Shown: positions 1 through 5,846 of the stretch, piece after piece
Numbering within the stretch: the stretch's first letter is position 1
Layout: each line of letters opens with the position of its first letter
From: CALCHX01 sp035761165
GTDB lineage: Bacteria; Gemmatimonadota; Gemmatimonadetes; Gemmatimonadales; Gemmatimonadaceae
Assembly (NCBI GenBank): GCA_035761165.1
Contig: DASTRO010000244.1
Coordinates: forward strand, 1-11,632
Direction of reading: 5' to 3'
DNA: 11,632 bases
Position numbers and translations under genes: made by a program
Notes under the pieces: generated by a model
Told to the model about the DNA's origin: nothing
The model's input: the letters and a program-made list of their open reading frames with translations, nothing else
Database searches by the model: none

Positions 1-305
1 ACCACGCGCCACGCCCCGCGGTCGGGGCGGAGCAGGCGCACGCGGTGATCCCGCGCATCGAGGACGACGAGCGTGTCGCCGAGGAGGGTGAAGTCGGTCA
101 CCTGCGTGGGAGCGTCGCCGGCCACCGGCCGCCACACCAGCTGCCGGACGGCGGCTGGCACGGCGTTCGGGGCGCGGCGGACCGGCAGGCGGTCGGCGCC
201 GGGGGAGGGGCGGCGGCGCCAGGCCGCCACCACCGGCACCGACAGCAACGTCGCCACCGCCAGCAGCACGAGGGCGACGACGGATCGGTGCGCGCGCGGT
301 CGCAT
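1..305 (-). CDS. Membrane-anchored beta-propeller-like protein, N-terminal part (gene continues past the window)
   Basis: An open frame runs from an ATG at 305 to the window edge without a stop, giving 101 residues of N-terminus. Residues 1-7 are basic (MRPRAHR) and about 8-28 form a hydrophobic segment (VVALVLLAVATLLSVPVVAA), so the protein is exported or anchored in the inner membrane. A Pro/Arg-rich linker follows. From about residue 68 the pattern TDFTLLGDTLVVLDARDHRV resembles one blade of a six-bladed NHL/TolB-like propeller, in which a strand is followed by G-D-x-L-V-V-L-D and a hydrophobic/charged alternation. The start lies 2 nt after the stop of the upstream secreted-peptide gene, so the two are probably translationally coupled and co-transcribed. 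The propeller call rests on a single blade and is tentative; the existence of the gene is well supported by the signal segment and the coupling. Confidence 0.6.
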   Translation of the reverse strand, partial: MRPRAHRSVVALVLLAVATLLSVPVVAAWRRRPSPGADRLPVRRAPNAVPAAVRQLVWRPVAGDAPTQVTDFTLLGDTLVVLDARDHRVRLLRPDRGAWRV

Positions 306-307
306 CG

Positions 308-646
308 TCACTCGGCGTAGGCCTCGCGGAGGCGCACGCCCCCGGTCAGCTGGCGGGCCGCCTCGGCCGCCGCGCAGGCGAGGATGCCGATACCGCCGGC
401 GACGCTGCAGGCGGCGCGGCCGATGAAGCCGTCGGCGCCGTCGAAGCAGGCCTGGGTGAGCGACTCCACCGTGTTCACGCAGTCCTCGTAGAAGCCGGCC
501 TGCGCCGGGCGCACGCTGGTCCCGACGAGGGTGAGCCCGAGGAGCAGGGCGAACGCGGCGCGGGCCGCGGCGCGGCGGCGACCGGCCGTGGCGGGACGGG
601 CGGCGCCGAGGGCACCGCGCACCGTGGAGCGGGACGACTGGGGCAT
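308..646 (-). CDS. Small secreted protein with four evenly spaced cysteines, function unknown
   Basis: A 112-residue protein. I chose the ATG at 646 because GAGGTG lies just upstream at ribosome-binding distance and because it gives a proper signal peptide; a longer frame back to 754 would only add low-complexity residues. Residues 1-30 are Arg/Ala-rich, about 31-45 are hydrophobic (AFALLLGLTLVG), and AQA at 48-50 followed by Gly is a good signal peptidase I site. The mature part is about 62 residues, with Cys at 56, 67, 80 and 91, spaced 11, 13 and 11 residues. Its centre (about 75-98) is Gly/Ala-rich and hydrophobic, and it has a Leu-Thr-Gly-Gly at 100-103. I recognise no family. The following gene, 2 nt downstream, encodes an anchored propeller-like protein. 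It could be an exported structural or bacteriocin-like peptide, but that is conjecture. Confidence 0.6.
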   Translation of the reverse strand: MPQSSRSTVRGALGAARPATAGRRRAAARAAFALLLGLTLVGTSVRPAQAGFYEDCVNTVESLTQACFDGADGFIGRAACSVAGGIGILACAAAEAARQLTGGVRLREAYAE

Positions 647-1002
647 GATCCACCTCACTGAGTCGGCTGCCCACGCGCGCGCGCCGCCCATTGCGGGGGC
701 GCTCCGGACGTGCGCGGGTCGCGCCGGAGGAGTGCCCTCGGCGGACGCGTGCACGGCGGGACGGCGTCGTGGCGTGCCCGGGAAGGCGCGGCCACGGTAC
801 GCGCGCCGTCAGCCCGCGCCGGGATCATTCCGTCCCCACTCGGCGCGGACGGACGCAGCTCCGCCGTCGAGCGCGAAGATGCGGGGGCGGGGTCAGCCCG
901 CCGTCAGAGGGGTGCTCGGCGCCTGTCGTCCGCGGCGCGTGGCGGCGGGCACGGCGTCAGCCGCGCGCCGCGGGACGGCGTCGCGCGTCAGCGCTCGGCG
1001 CG
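647..1002. other. Gene-free interval between murJ and the secreted-peptide gene
   Basis: This 356-nt interval lies downstream of murJ and upstream of the small secreted-protein gene, both on the minus strand. The open frames crossing it are artefacts of GC richness and match nothing I recognise. The only structure is one hairpin-capable inverted repeat near the murJ end (930-973). The promoter for the secreted-peptide gene should be here, but I see no convincing -35/-10 pair. Confidence 0.5.
930..973 (-). terminator. Possible GC hairpin downstream of murJ
   Basis: CCGCGGCGCG at 930-939 is perfectly complementary to CGCGCCGCGG at 964-973, with a 24-nt loop; flanking bases extend the stem with one bulge. 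It lies about 30 nt past the murJ stop. There is no T-tract, so an intrinsic terminator is only a possibility; random GC-rich DNA produces such stems easily. Confidence 0.25.
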
Positions 1003-2697
1003 TCAGCCGCCGGTGCGCCGCCGCAGTCGCCCGACGAGCCCCCGCGCCTCGCCCACGCCGAGCACCGCCGAGAGGGCGAGGTAGAGCGCGCCGTAGACGC
1101 CCAGCACGACCACGGCGGTGAGCGCCACGTGCCGCACGCCGAGGAGGAGCTTGAGCCCCCAGCCGGCGGCCGCCGCCACCGCCGCCAGCGCCCACAGCCG
1201 CGGCAGCAGGCCGCCCTCCAGCCGCGCCCGGCCCACGCGGCGCTCCAGCGCCCGGCGGAGGAGGAAGAACTCGACCCACCCCGCCACGCCGGCCGACGCC
1301 GTGAGCCCCGCCGCGCCCCAGAGCTGGTCCACTCCCACCAGCTGCGGCAGCGCCAGCGCCGCCGGCACGCCGAGCGCCGCCACCAGCAGCAGCCGCACGG
1401 CGGCGAAGCGGAGTGGGGTGCGCGTGTCGCGCAGCGCGTAGAAGGTGGAGCTGTAGAGCCGCCCCAGCGTCGCCGCCAGCAGCCCGACCGCCGAGCCGGC
1501 GAGGATCCCCCACGTGTAGACGGAGTCCGCGCGGCTGAAGCGCCCGCCCTGCAGCAGCAGGCCGGCGATCAGGTCGCCGAAGGCGAGGAAGGCCGCCGCC
1601 GACGGCACGACGAAGAAGGCGACGCGCCGCAGCCCGCCCGCGAGGCGCGCCCGCAGCGTGGCCGCCACCGCGTCGCGGTCCCCGGTGATGCTCGACATCG
1701 CCGGCAGCTCGGCGGCCGACACGCTCATGCCGAAGAGGCTCACCGGCAGGTTGTAGATGATCGTCGCGTTCGTGAGGCCCATCGCGGCGCCGGTGGGGAG
1801 CCAGCTGGCGATCGTCAGGTCCACCAGGATGCTCAGCTGGACGACGCCGCGTCCCAGGATCGCCGGCACGAAGTTGCGCAGCACCGTGCGCACGTGCGCC
1901 GAGTGGCGGCCGAGCCAGAGGCGCAGCCCGCGCGCCACGCGCAGCACGGTGGGGAGCTGGACGCCGAACTGCAGCGCCGAGCCCACCACCGCCCCCCACG
2001 CCGCCAGGCGCGCGATGCGCGGCAGCTCGCCCGCGGCGGGGACGTGCAGCCCGCCGCCGGCGATCACCAGCGATGCGATGATGGCCACGTTCCACAGCAC
2101 CGGCGCGCTGTAGGAGAGCAGGAAGCGCCGGTGGCTGTTGAGCACCCCCAGGCACCAGGCGGAGAGGACGAGCAGCCCGACGCCGGGGAAGAAGATGCGC
2201 ACCAGCCGGATCGTCAGCTCGCGCTTGGCGCCCGTGAAGCCGGAGGCGAGCGCGGTGACGATGAGCGGCGTGAAGAGCAGCCCGAGGAGCACCAGCAGCG
2301 CGGTGACCAGCGCCAGCAGGGCGAACACCGCGCCCGCGGTGCGCCCGGCCTCCTCCTCGTCGCGCGCGCCGAGCAGCCCCGCATAGACGGGGATGAACGA
2401 CGCCGAGAGGACGCCCTCCCCGAACAGGTTCTGCAGGATGTTCGGGATCCGGGAGGCGACGCTGTACGCGTCGGCCGCGTCGCCGAGGCCCAGGTAGTAG
2501 TTGAGGACCTTGGTACGGGCGAGGCCGAAGAGGCGCGAGAGGAGGATCCCCGCGCCGACGAGCAGTGCGTGCCGCGCGCCGCCGTCCGGCCGTGCCGGCC
2601 CGGGGCGGTCCGCGCGCGCGGCGGGGGGAGGAGCGTCGTCCGCCCCTCCCCCCGTGGGATCCACCACCGCGTCGGTCGCGGCCAGTCGGTCGCTCAC
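1003..2697 (-). CDS. murJ: Lipid II flippase MurJ (MviN family)
   Basis: A 564-residue polytopic membrane protein of the MVF/MOP superfamily that moves undecaprenyl-linked peptidoglycan precursor (lipid II) across the inner membrane. Residues 1-42 form a Pro/Ala/Asp-rich tail that should be disordered and is extra relative to E. coli MurJ. The family signature starts at about 46: SRLFGLART (54-62), ADAY (75-78), IPNILQNLFGEG (84-95), FIPVYA. Arg55, Arg61 and Asp76 align by eye with E. coli Arg18, Arg24 and Asp39, cavity residues needed for function; the place of E. coli Arg52 seems to be Gln89. About 14 hydrophobic helices follow, the usual number. The start is GTG at 2697, 13 nt after the fabI stop, with GAGG overlapping that stop, so translation is probably coupled to fabI. 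The gene ends in TGA at 1003. Confidence 0.93.
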   Translation of the reverse strand: MSDRLAATDAVVDPTGGGADDAPPPAARADRPGPARPDGGARHALLVGAGILLSRLFGLARTKVLNYYLGLGDAADAYSVASRIPNILQNLFGEGVLSASFIPVYAGLLGARDEEEAGRTAGAVFALLALVTALLVLLGLLFTPLIVTALASGFTGAKRELTIRLVRIFFPGVGLLVLSAWCLGVLNSHRRFLLSYSAPVLWNVAIIASLVIAGGGLHVPAAGELPRIARLAAWGAVVGSALQFGVQLPTVLRVARGLRLWLGRHSAHVRTVLRNFVPAILGRGVVQLSILVDLTIASWLPTGAAMGLTNATIIYNLPVSLFGMSVSAAELPAMSSITGDRDAVAATLRARLAGGLRRVAFFVVPSAAAFLAFGDLIAGLLLQGGRFSRADSVYTWGILAGSAVGLLAATLGRLYSSTFYALRDTRTPLRFAAVRLLLVAALGVPAALALPQLVGVDQLWGAAGLTASAGVAGWVEFFLLRRALERRVGRARLEGGLLPRLWALAAVAAAAGWGLKLLLGVRHVALTAVVVLGVYGALYLALSAVLGVGEARGLVGRLRRRTGG

Positions 2698-2710
2698 CCG
2701 CGGCCGCGCC

Positions 2711-3625
2711 TCACGCCGTGGACGCCTCGGCCGTGGCCGCGTCCACCGCCATGCCCATCGCGTGGTAGCCCTTGTCGACGTAGACCGTGGTGCCGGTGAT
2801 GCCGCTGGCCAGCGGGCTGGCGAGGAAGGCGGCCGCGGTGCCCACCTCGCGCGCGTCGAGCGCCTCGGGGAGCGGCGTGTTCCCGGCGCAGTACTCCACC
2901 ATGCGGTCGATGATGCCGATGGCGCTCGCGGCGCGCGAGGCGTACGGGCCGGCGGAGATGGTGTTCACGCGCACCCCCCAGCGCCGGCCGGCCTCGAAGG
3001 CGAGCACGCGCGTGTCGCTCTCCAGCGCCGCTTTCGCGGACGACATCCCGCCGCCATAGCCGGGGATGACGCGCTCGCTCGCCATGTAGGTGAGCGAGAG
3101 GACGGCGCCCCCCTCGCGCATCAGCGGGCCGAGGCGCGCCGTCATGCCGACCAGCGAGTAGGCGCTCACCCCGACGGCGGCCAGGTAGCCGCTGCGGCTC
3201 GTCTCGAGCAGGGGCTTCCTGACCTCGGGACCGTTGGCCAGCGAGTGGACGACGATGTCGAGGGAGCGCTCGCCGAAGTCCTCGCGCCAGCGGGTGGCCA
3301 GGCCGTCGATCGAGAAGTCGCCGGTGTCCTTGTACCGCTTGCTGGTGCGCACCTCCTCCGGCGCGTCGGCCAGCGTATCGTAGGCGGCGTCGAGCGGGTA
3401 GATCTTCTCGAAGGCGAGGAGGGCGCCGTCGGGCATCCGGCGGGACTCGTCCATCTTGCCGCGTTCGAGGAGATTGAGAAAGATGTTGAGCGCGGGCGGC
3501 CACGTGGCGACGCAGACGGTCGCCCCCGCCTCGGCGAGCGCCTTCGCGATCGCGAAGCCGTAGCCGGCGTCGTCGGCGACGCCGGCGACGAGCGCGCGGC
3601 GGCCGGTGAGGTCGATGGCAAGCAT
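2711..3625 (-). CDS. fabI: Enoyl-[acyl-carrier-protein] reductase (NADH), plant/Chlamydia-type FabI
   Basis: A 304-residue short-chain dehydrogenase-fold enzyme that performs the last reduction of each fatty acid elongation cycle in the cytoplasm. The nucleotide-binding segment is VAGVADDAGYGFAIAKAL (13-30). The family segments WPPALNIFLNLLERGKMDESR (about 42-62), DIVVHSLANGPEV (123-135), SLTYMASERVIPGYGGGMSSAKAALE (177-202) and RVNTISAGP (219-227) are intact. Candidate catalytic residues are Tyr180, Tyr190 and Lys198; Tyr190 and Lys198 have 7 residues between them, as in plant enzymes, against 6 in E. coli FabI. The length (about 300 rather than 260) and the inserted 42-100 region also match chloroplast and chlamydial enzymes. 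I chose the ATG at 3625 because the family N-terminus (MLAIDLTGRRALVAG) starts there. No Shine-Dalgarno precedes it; an ATAT-containing patch lies about 7 nt upstream. It is first in an operon with murJ. Confidence 0.95.
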   Translation of the reverse strand: MLAIDLTGRRALVAGVADDAGYGFAIAKALAEAGATVCVATWPPALNIFLNLLERGKMDESRRMPDGALLAFEKIYPLDAAYDTLADAPEEVRTSKRYKDTGDFSIDGLATRWREDFGERSLDIVVHSLANGPEVRKPLLETSRSGYLAAVGVSAYSLVGMTARLGPLMREGGAVLSLTYMASERVIPGYGGGMSSAKAALESDTRVLAFEAGRRWGVRVNTISAGPYASRAASAIGIIDRMVEYCAGNTPLPEALDAREVGTAAAFLASPLASGITGTTVYVDKGYHAMGMAVDAATAEASTA

Positions 3626-3697
3626 GGCCGATATGTGGCGCGGCCGGCGCGACCGGGCAAGGGGCCGGCGGGCCGGCGAGGCGCCGGGAGCGGGGCG

Positions 3698-4102
3698 ATG
3701 ACGGCAGTCCTCTACGTGGACGACGAGCCGACGATCCGGCGGGCCGTGCAGCTCTGGCTGGCCCGCTACGGCATCGTCGTGCACACCGCCGCCGGCGTCC
3801 ACGACGCCAAGCTCGCCGTCGCGGAGCACCGCCTGGACGGCGTCTTCATCGACCTCTGGCTCGAGGACGGCAGCGGCCTGGAGCTCTACGACTGGCTGCG
3901 CACCGAGCACCCGGCCCTGGCCCGCCGCGTGGCCTTCGTCTCCGGCGACACGGCCGGCGCCACGGCGCAGCGTCGCGTGGCCGCGACCGGCTGCCCGGTG
4001 CTCGCCAAGCCCTTCGACCTCGACCTGCTGAAGCGCACCGCCGAGCAGTGGGTCCGGGGCGCGGGCGGCAGCTTCGGGCTGGATCTCGAGCACGGGCGCT
4101 GA
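3698..4102 (+). CDS. Single-domain response regulator (CheY-like receiver)
   Basis: A 134-residue receiver domain with no output domain. The acidic pocket is Asp8-Asp9 in VLYVDDEP, the phosphoacceptor is Asp52 (GVFIDLWLEDGSG), the switch Ser is Ser82 in AFVSGD, and the conserved Lys is Lys104 in VLAKPF. All positions needed for phosphotransfer are present. Residues 121-134 are a short Gly-rich tail. The start ATG at 3698 has GGAG seven bases upstream. It is divergent from fabI, with 72 nt between the starts. No histidine kinase lies nearby, so it is an orphan that must be phosphorylated by an unlinked kinase or act in a phosphorelay. The SGD motif and the tolerant loop after Asp52 are common in hybrid-kinase receivers, so it may function with a multi-component relay. 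Confidence 0.9.
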   Translation: MTAVLYVDDEPTIRRAVQLWLARYGIVVHTAAGVHDAKLAVAEHRLDGVFIDLWLEDGSGLELYDWLRTEHPALARRVAFVSGDTAGATAQRRVAATGCPVLAKPFDLDLLKRTAEQWVRGAGGSFGLDLEHGR

Positions 4103-4221
4103 CGGACCGAGTCTCGGGCGGCTGGAACGGCAACTGCCGCCGCGGATCACGCGGAGAACGCGGATCGCTCGCGGCGCGGGGCCCGGGCTCCGGTGCGCTG
4201 GGGCTCGAACGGCGGGGGGGA

Positions 4222-4411
4222 GCGGATGCTGCGGACGAGCACGGATCCTTCGGATCGTGCCCCGTGGCGGCCACGGCGCCGTGCACCAGGGCCGGAACTG
4301 CATGGGGGTGGGCTCCGGATCGGCTCACCCCTCCTCGCGCCCGGGCCAACGACCACGACTGAGCCGCACGCGGAGACGCGGAGGGCGCGGAGGGGGGAGG
4401 ACAGCGTGGGG
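4222..4411 (+). repeat. Left arm of large imperfect inverted repeat
   Basis: This arm begins GCGGATGCT, passes through CGGATCCTTCGGATCG, a GGGGTGGG block (about 4305-4312), ACCCCTCC (4327-4334), then CCGCACGCGGAG and further CGGAG units, and ends AGCGTGGGG. Read on the opposite strand, the right arm (4481-4665) has the same modules in the same order and at nearly the same spacing. Identity by eye is highest at both ends and lower, roughly two thirds, in the middle. The arm lengths are 190 and 185 nt. Confidence 0.6.
4239..4260 (+). terminator. Stem-loop about 140 nt after the receiver gene
   Basis: GCACGGATCC (4239-4248), loop TTC, GGATCGTGC (4252-4260) form nine pairs with one bulged G. There is no T-tract after it. 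It lies inside the left arm of the large inverted repeat, so it may be part of that repeat's own folding rather than a dedicated terminator. Confidence 0.3.
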
Positions 4412-4480
4412 CCGGACTCGAGCCCGAGTGGGGACGGACTCGGGACGGACTCGGGGCCGAGTGGCTCCCGAGTCGAGACG
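4412..4480. repeat. Centre of the inverted repeat: array of ACTCGG / CCGAGT half-sites
   Basis: Within 69 nt there are six copies of the ACTCG/CGAGT core, three in each orientation, including ACTCGGGGCCGAGT, which can pair with itself (ACTCGG / CCGAGT). This forms the apical part of the palindrome and can fold into several alternative small hairpins. It could also be a multi-site binding region for a dimeric protein. No known factor is implied. Confidence 0.5.
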
Positions 4481-4665
4481 CCCCCCACTCGCTGTTCCTC
4501 CGCGTGCTCCGCGCCCTCCGCGTGCGACGGCCGTTCGCCGTTCAGCCCCGGCGCCCGGAGGGGCGGGTCGTTCCCGATCCCACCCCGAGTTACTCCCGAC
4601 CAGCGCAAGGCGGCGTGGGGAGGAGCGGAGCGATCCGACGCATCCGGAGCCTCCGAAGCATCCGC
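4481..4665 (-). repeat. Right arm of large imperfect inverted repeat
   Basis: The reverse complement of this arm begins GCGGATGCTTCGGAGG, continues CCGGATGCGTCGGATCG, has GGGGTGGG and GCCCCTCC blocks in the middle, then CGCACGCGGAGGGCGCGGAG, and ends AGCGAGTGGGG. These modules correspond in order to the left arm (4222-4411). The outer end has three 9-nt units of the CATCCG(G/A) type in tandem (about 4631-4665). Confidence 0.6.
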
Positions 4666-4749
4666 GTCCCCCATGAGCGTTGATGCCAGACACCGGCGCG
4701 CGGAGCCCCGGCGTACCAAGGGAGCCGAGTCGCGGCCTCCGTTCCGGAG

Positions 4750-5772
4750 CTACGCCGATGCTGGCTCGGTCGCTCCGCGGCGGAGGCGGTCGCGGACGGC
4801 GGCCCAGGCGGGGGTGTCCGGCGGCTGCTCGGCCAGTACGAGGTCGCACCGCTCGGCGTCCAGGCCGTGCAGCGCGGCGTACAGGCGGTGGGCGTAGGCC
4901 GCCGGGTCGGCGGGCATGCGGACCGGGTGCTGCAGCGGCGCGTCCAGCGGGGCGAGGAGGAGCGCGCCCACGCGCTCGCCGCGCGCCGCCGCCGTCTCGG
5001 CCAGGCGCGCCGCGCCGGCGCGGTCCGTCGGGTCGAAGAGGACGAGCCGGGCGCGCGGCGCGTAGTGGCGCGCCGCCATCCCCGGCGACCGGTGCGGCGC
5101 GTCGTCGGGCAGCGGCGCGTCGGCATCCGGTGGCGGGGCGACCTCGCCCACGACCGCGCGGAGCGCGTCCAGCCCCAGCATGCCCGGGCGGAGCAGCCGC
5201 GGCACGGCGCCGGTCACGTCCACCACCGTCGACTCGATCCCCACCGTCGTCGGCCCACCGTCGATGATCAGCTCCACGCGGTCGCCGAGCGAGCGCGCCA
5301 CGTGCTCGGCGGTGGTGGGGGAGAGCTCCGTGTAGCGGTTGGCGCTCGGCGCCGCGATCGGGCGTTCGGCGGCGCGCAGCAGCGCCAGCGCGATCGGGTG
5401 CGACGGCACGCGCACGCCGACGCTGTCCAGCCCCGCGGTGACGATGTCCGGGACGACGTCGCGCTTGCGGAGCACGAGCGTGAGCGGCCCGGGCCAGAAG
5501 GCACGCGCCAGCCGCTCGGCCGCGTCGGGCCAGTCGGTCGTCAGCTCGCGGGCCTGCGCCGCGCCCGGCACGTGAACGATGAGCGGGTTGAACGCCGGGC
5601 GTCCCTTGGCGGCGAAGATGCGCGCCACCGCGTCGGCATCGAGCGCATTGGCCCCGAGGCCGTACACCGTCTCGGTGGGGAAGGCGACGAGGCCCCCGCG
5701 GCGGATGATGCTCGCGGCGTGGGCGAGGAGCTGGGGGCCGGGCGTGCCGGAGGCGACGTGGACGATGGACAC
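4750..5772 (-). CDS. sua5: L-threonylcarbamoyladenylate synthase, two-domain Sua5 type
   Basis: A 340-residue protein that makes threonylcarbamoyl-AMP from threonine, bicarbonate and ATP, the first step of N6-threonylcarbamoyl-A37 (t6A) in tRNAs reading ANN codons. The YrdC-like catalytic domain spans about 1-205: FPTETVYGLG (31-40), Lys56-Gly-Arg58 (KGRP), FWPGPLT (92-98), VGVRVPSH (118-125), Ser143-Ala-Asn145 (APSAN) and IIDGG (169-173). The linker SPGMAARHYAP (229-239) is the hallmark of the long Sua5 form, in which it covers the active site, followed by the Sua5 C-terminal domain (about 240-340). The start is GTG at 5772, where the N-terminus matches the family. No Shine-Dalgarno is present, but TATCAT sits exactly 6 nt before the GTG, suggesting a leaderless mRNA. 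It is divergent from dinB with a 74-nt gap. Confidence 0.95.
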   Translation of the reverse strand: MSIVHVASGTPGPQLLAHAASIIRRGGLVAFPTETVYGLGANALDADAVARIFAAKGRPAFNPLIVHVPGAAQARELTTDWPDAAERLARAFWPGPLTLVLRKRDVVPDIVTAGLDSVGVRVPSHPIALALLRAAERPIAAPSANRYTELSPTTAEHVARSLGDRVELIIDGGPTTVGIESTVVDVTGAVPRLLRPGMLGLDALRAVVGEVAPPPDADAPLPDDAPHRSPGMAARHYAPRARLVLFDPTDRAGAARLAETAAARGERVGALLLAPLDAPLQHPVRMPADPAAYAHRLYAALHGLDAERCDLVLAEQPPDTPAWAAVRDRLRRGATEPASA

Positions 5773-5778
5773 GGGGGA

Positions 5779-5784
5779 ATGATA
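5779..5784 (-). promoter_or_regulatory. -10 box of sua5, leaderless arrangement
   Basis: Read on the minus strand, TATCAT (5 of 6 to TATAAT) is followed by TCCCCC and then the GTG start. A 6-nt gap places the likely transcription start on the G of the start codon. No clear -35 is seen in the very GC-rich sequence upstream. Confidence 0.55.
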
Positions 5785-5800
5785 CGCCGGCGCGGGGCGG

Positions 5801-5813
5801 GGCCGCAGCGGCC
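5801..5813. repeat. 13-nt palindrome between the divergent sua5 and dinB promoters
   Basis: GGCCGC-A-GCGGCC is a perfect inverted repeat located between the two proposed -10 boxes. It could be an operator shared by both genes, but all-G/C palindromes of this size arise often in such DNA. Confidence 0.25.
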
Positions 5814-5829
5814 GTGGCGTGCGTCCGGC

Positions 5830-5835
5830 TAGATT
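5830..5835 (+). promoter_or_regulatory. Candidate -10 box of dinB
   Basis: TAGATT (TANNNT pattern) ends 11 nt before the dinB ATG, which would give a leader of only about 4-5 nt. It is one of the few AT-rich patches in the interval, and no Shine-Dalgarno precedes the start. No LexA-like operator is visible. Confidence 0.4.
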
Positions 5836-5846
5836 CTTCCTCGCGC

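Larger units (their letters stand above)
4103..4749. other. Gene-free repeat-rich interval between convergent genes
   Basis: A 647-nt stretch between the receiver gene (plus) and sua5 (minus), whose 3' ends face each other. No frame here resembles a protein. Its content is repetitive: CGGATGC-type and ACGCGGAG-type tandem short motifs, arranged as one large imperfect inverted repeat (4222-4665) around a 69-nt centre filled with ACTCGG/CCGAGT half-sites. An extra ACGCGGAG block sits at about 4148-4165, outside the left arm. Confidence 0.7.

Noticed and set aside
310..754. Longer form of the secreted small protein starting at 754
   Set aside because: The extra 36 residues would bury the signal peptide behind low-complexity sequence, and the ribosome binding site fits the ATG at 646.
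691..2799. A 702-codon open frame on the plus strand opposite murJ
   Set aside because: Translation is Arg/Gln/Glu/His-rich low complexity and antisense to a well-supported murJ.
4361..4530. CRISPR-like array from the CGGAG-type tandem repeats
   Set aside because: Units are 7-9 nt, contiguous and without unique spacers of constant size; no cas genes are present.
4193..4897. Long plus- and minus-strand frames crossing the 4103-4749 interval
   Set aside because: They run through the inverted repeat and into sua5 antisense, and have no family similarity or ribosome binding sites.
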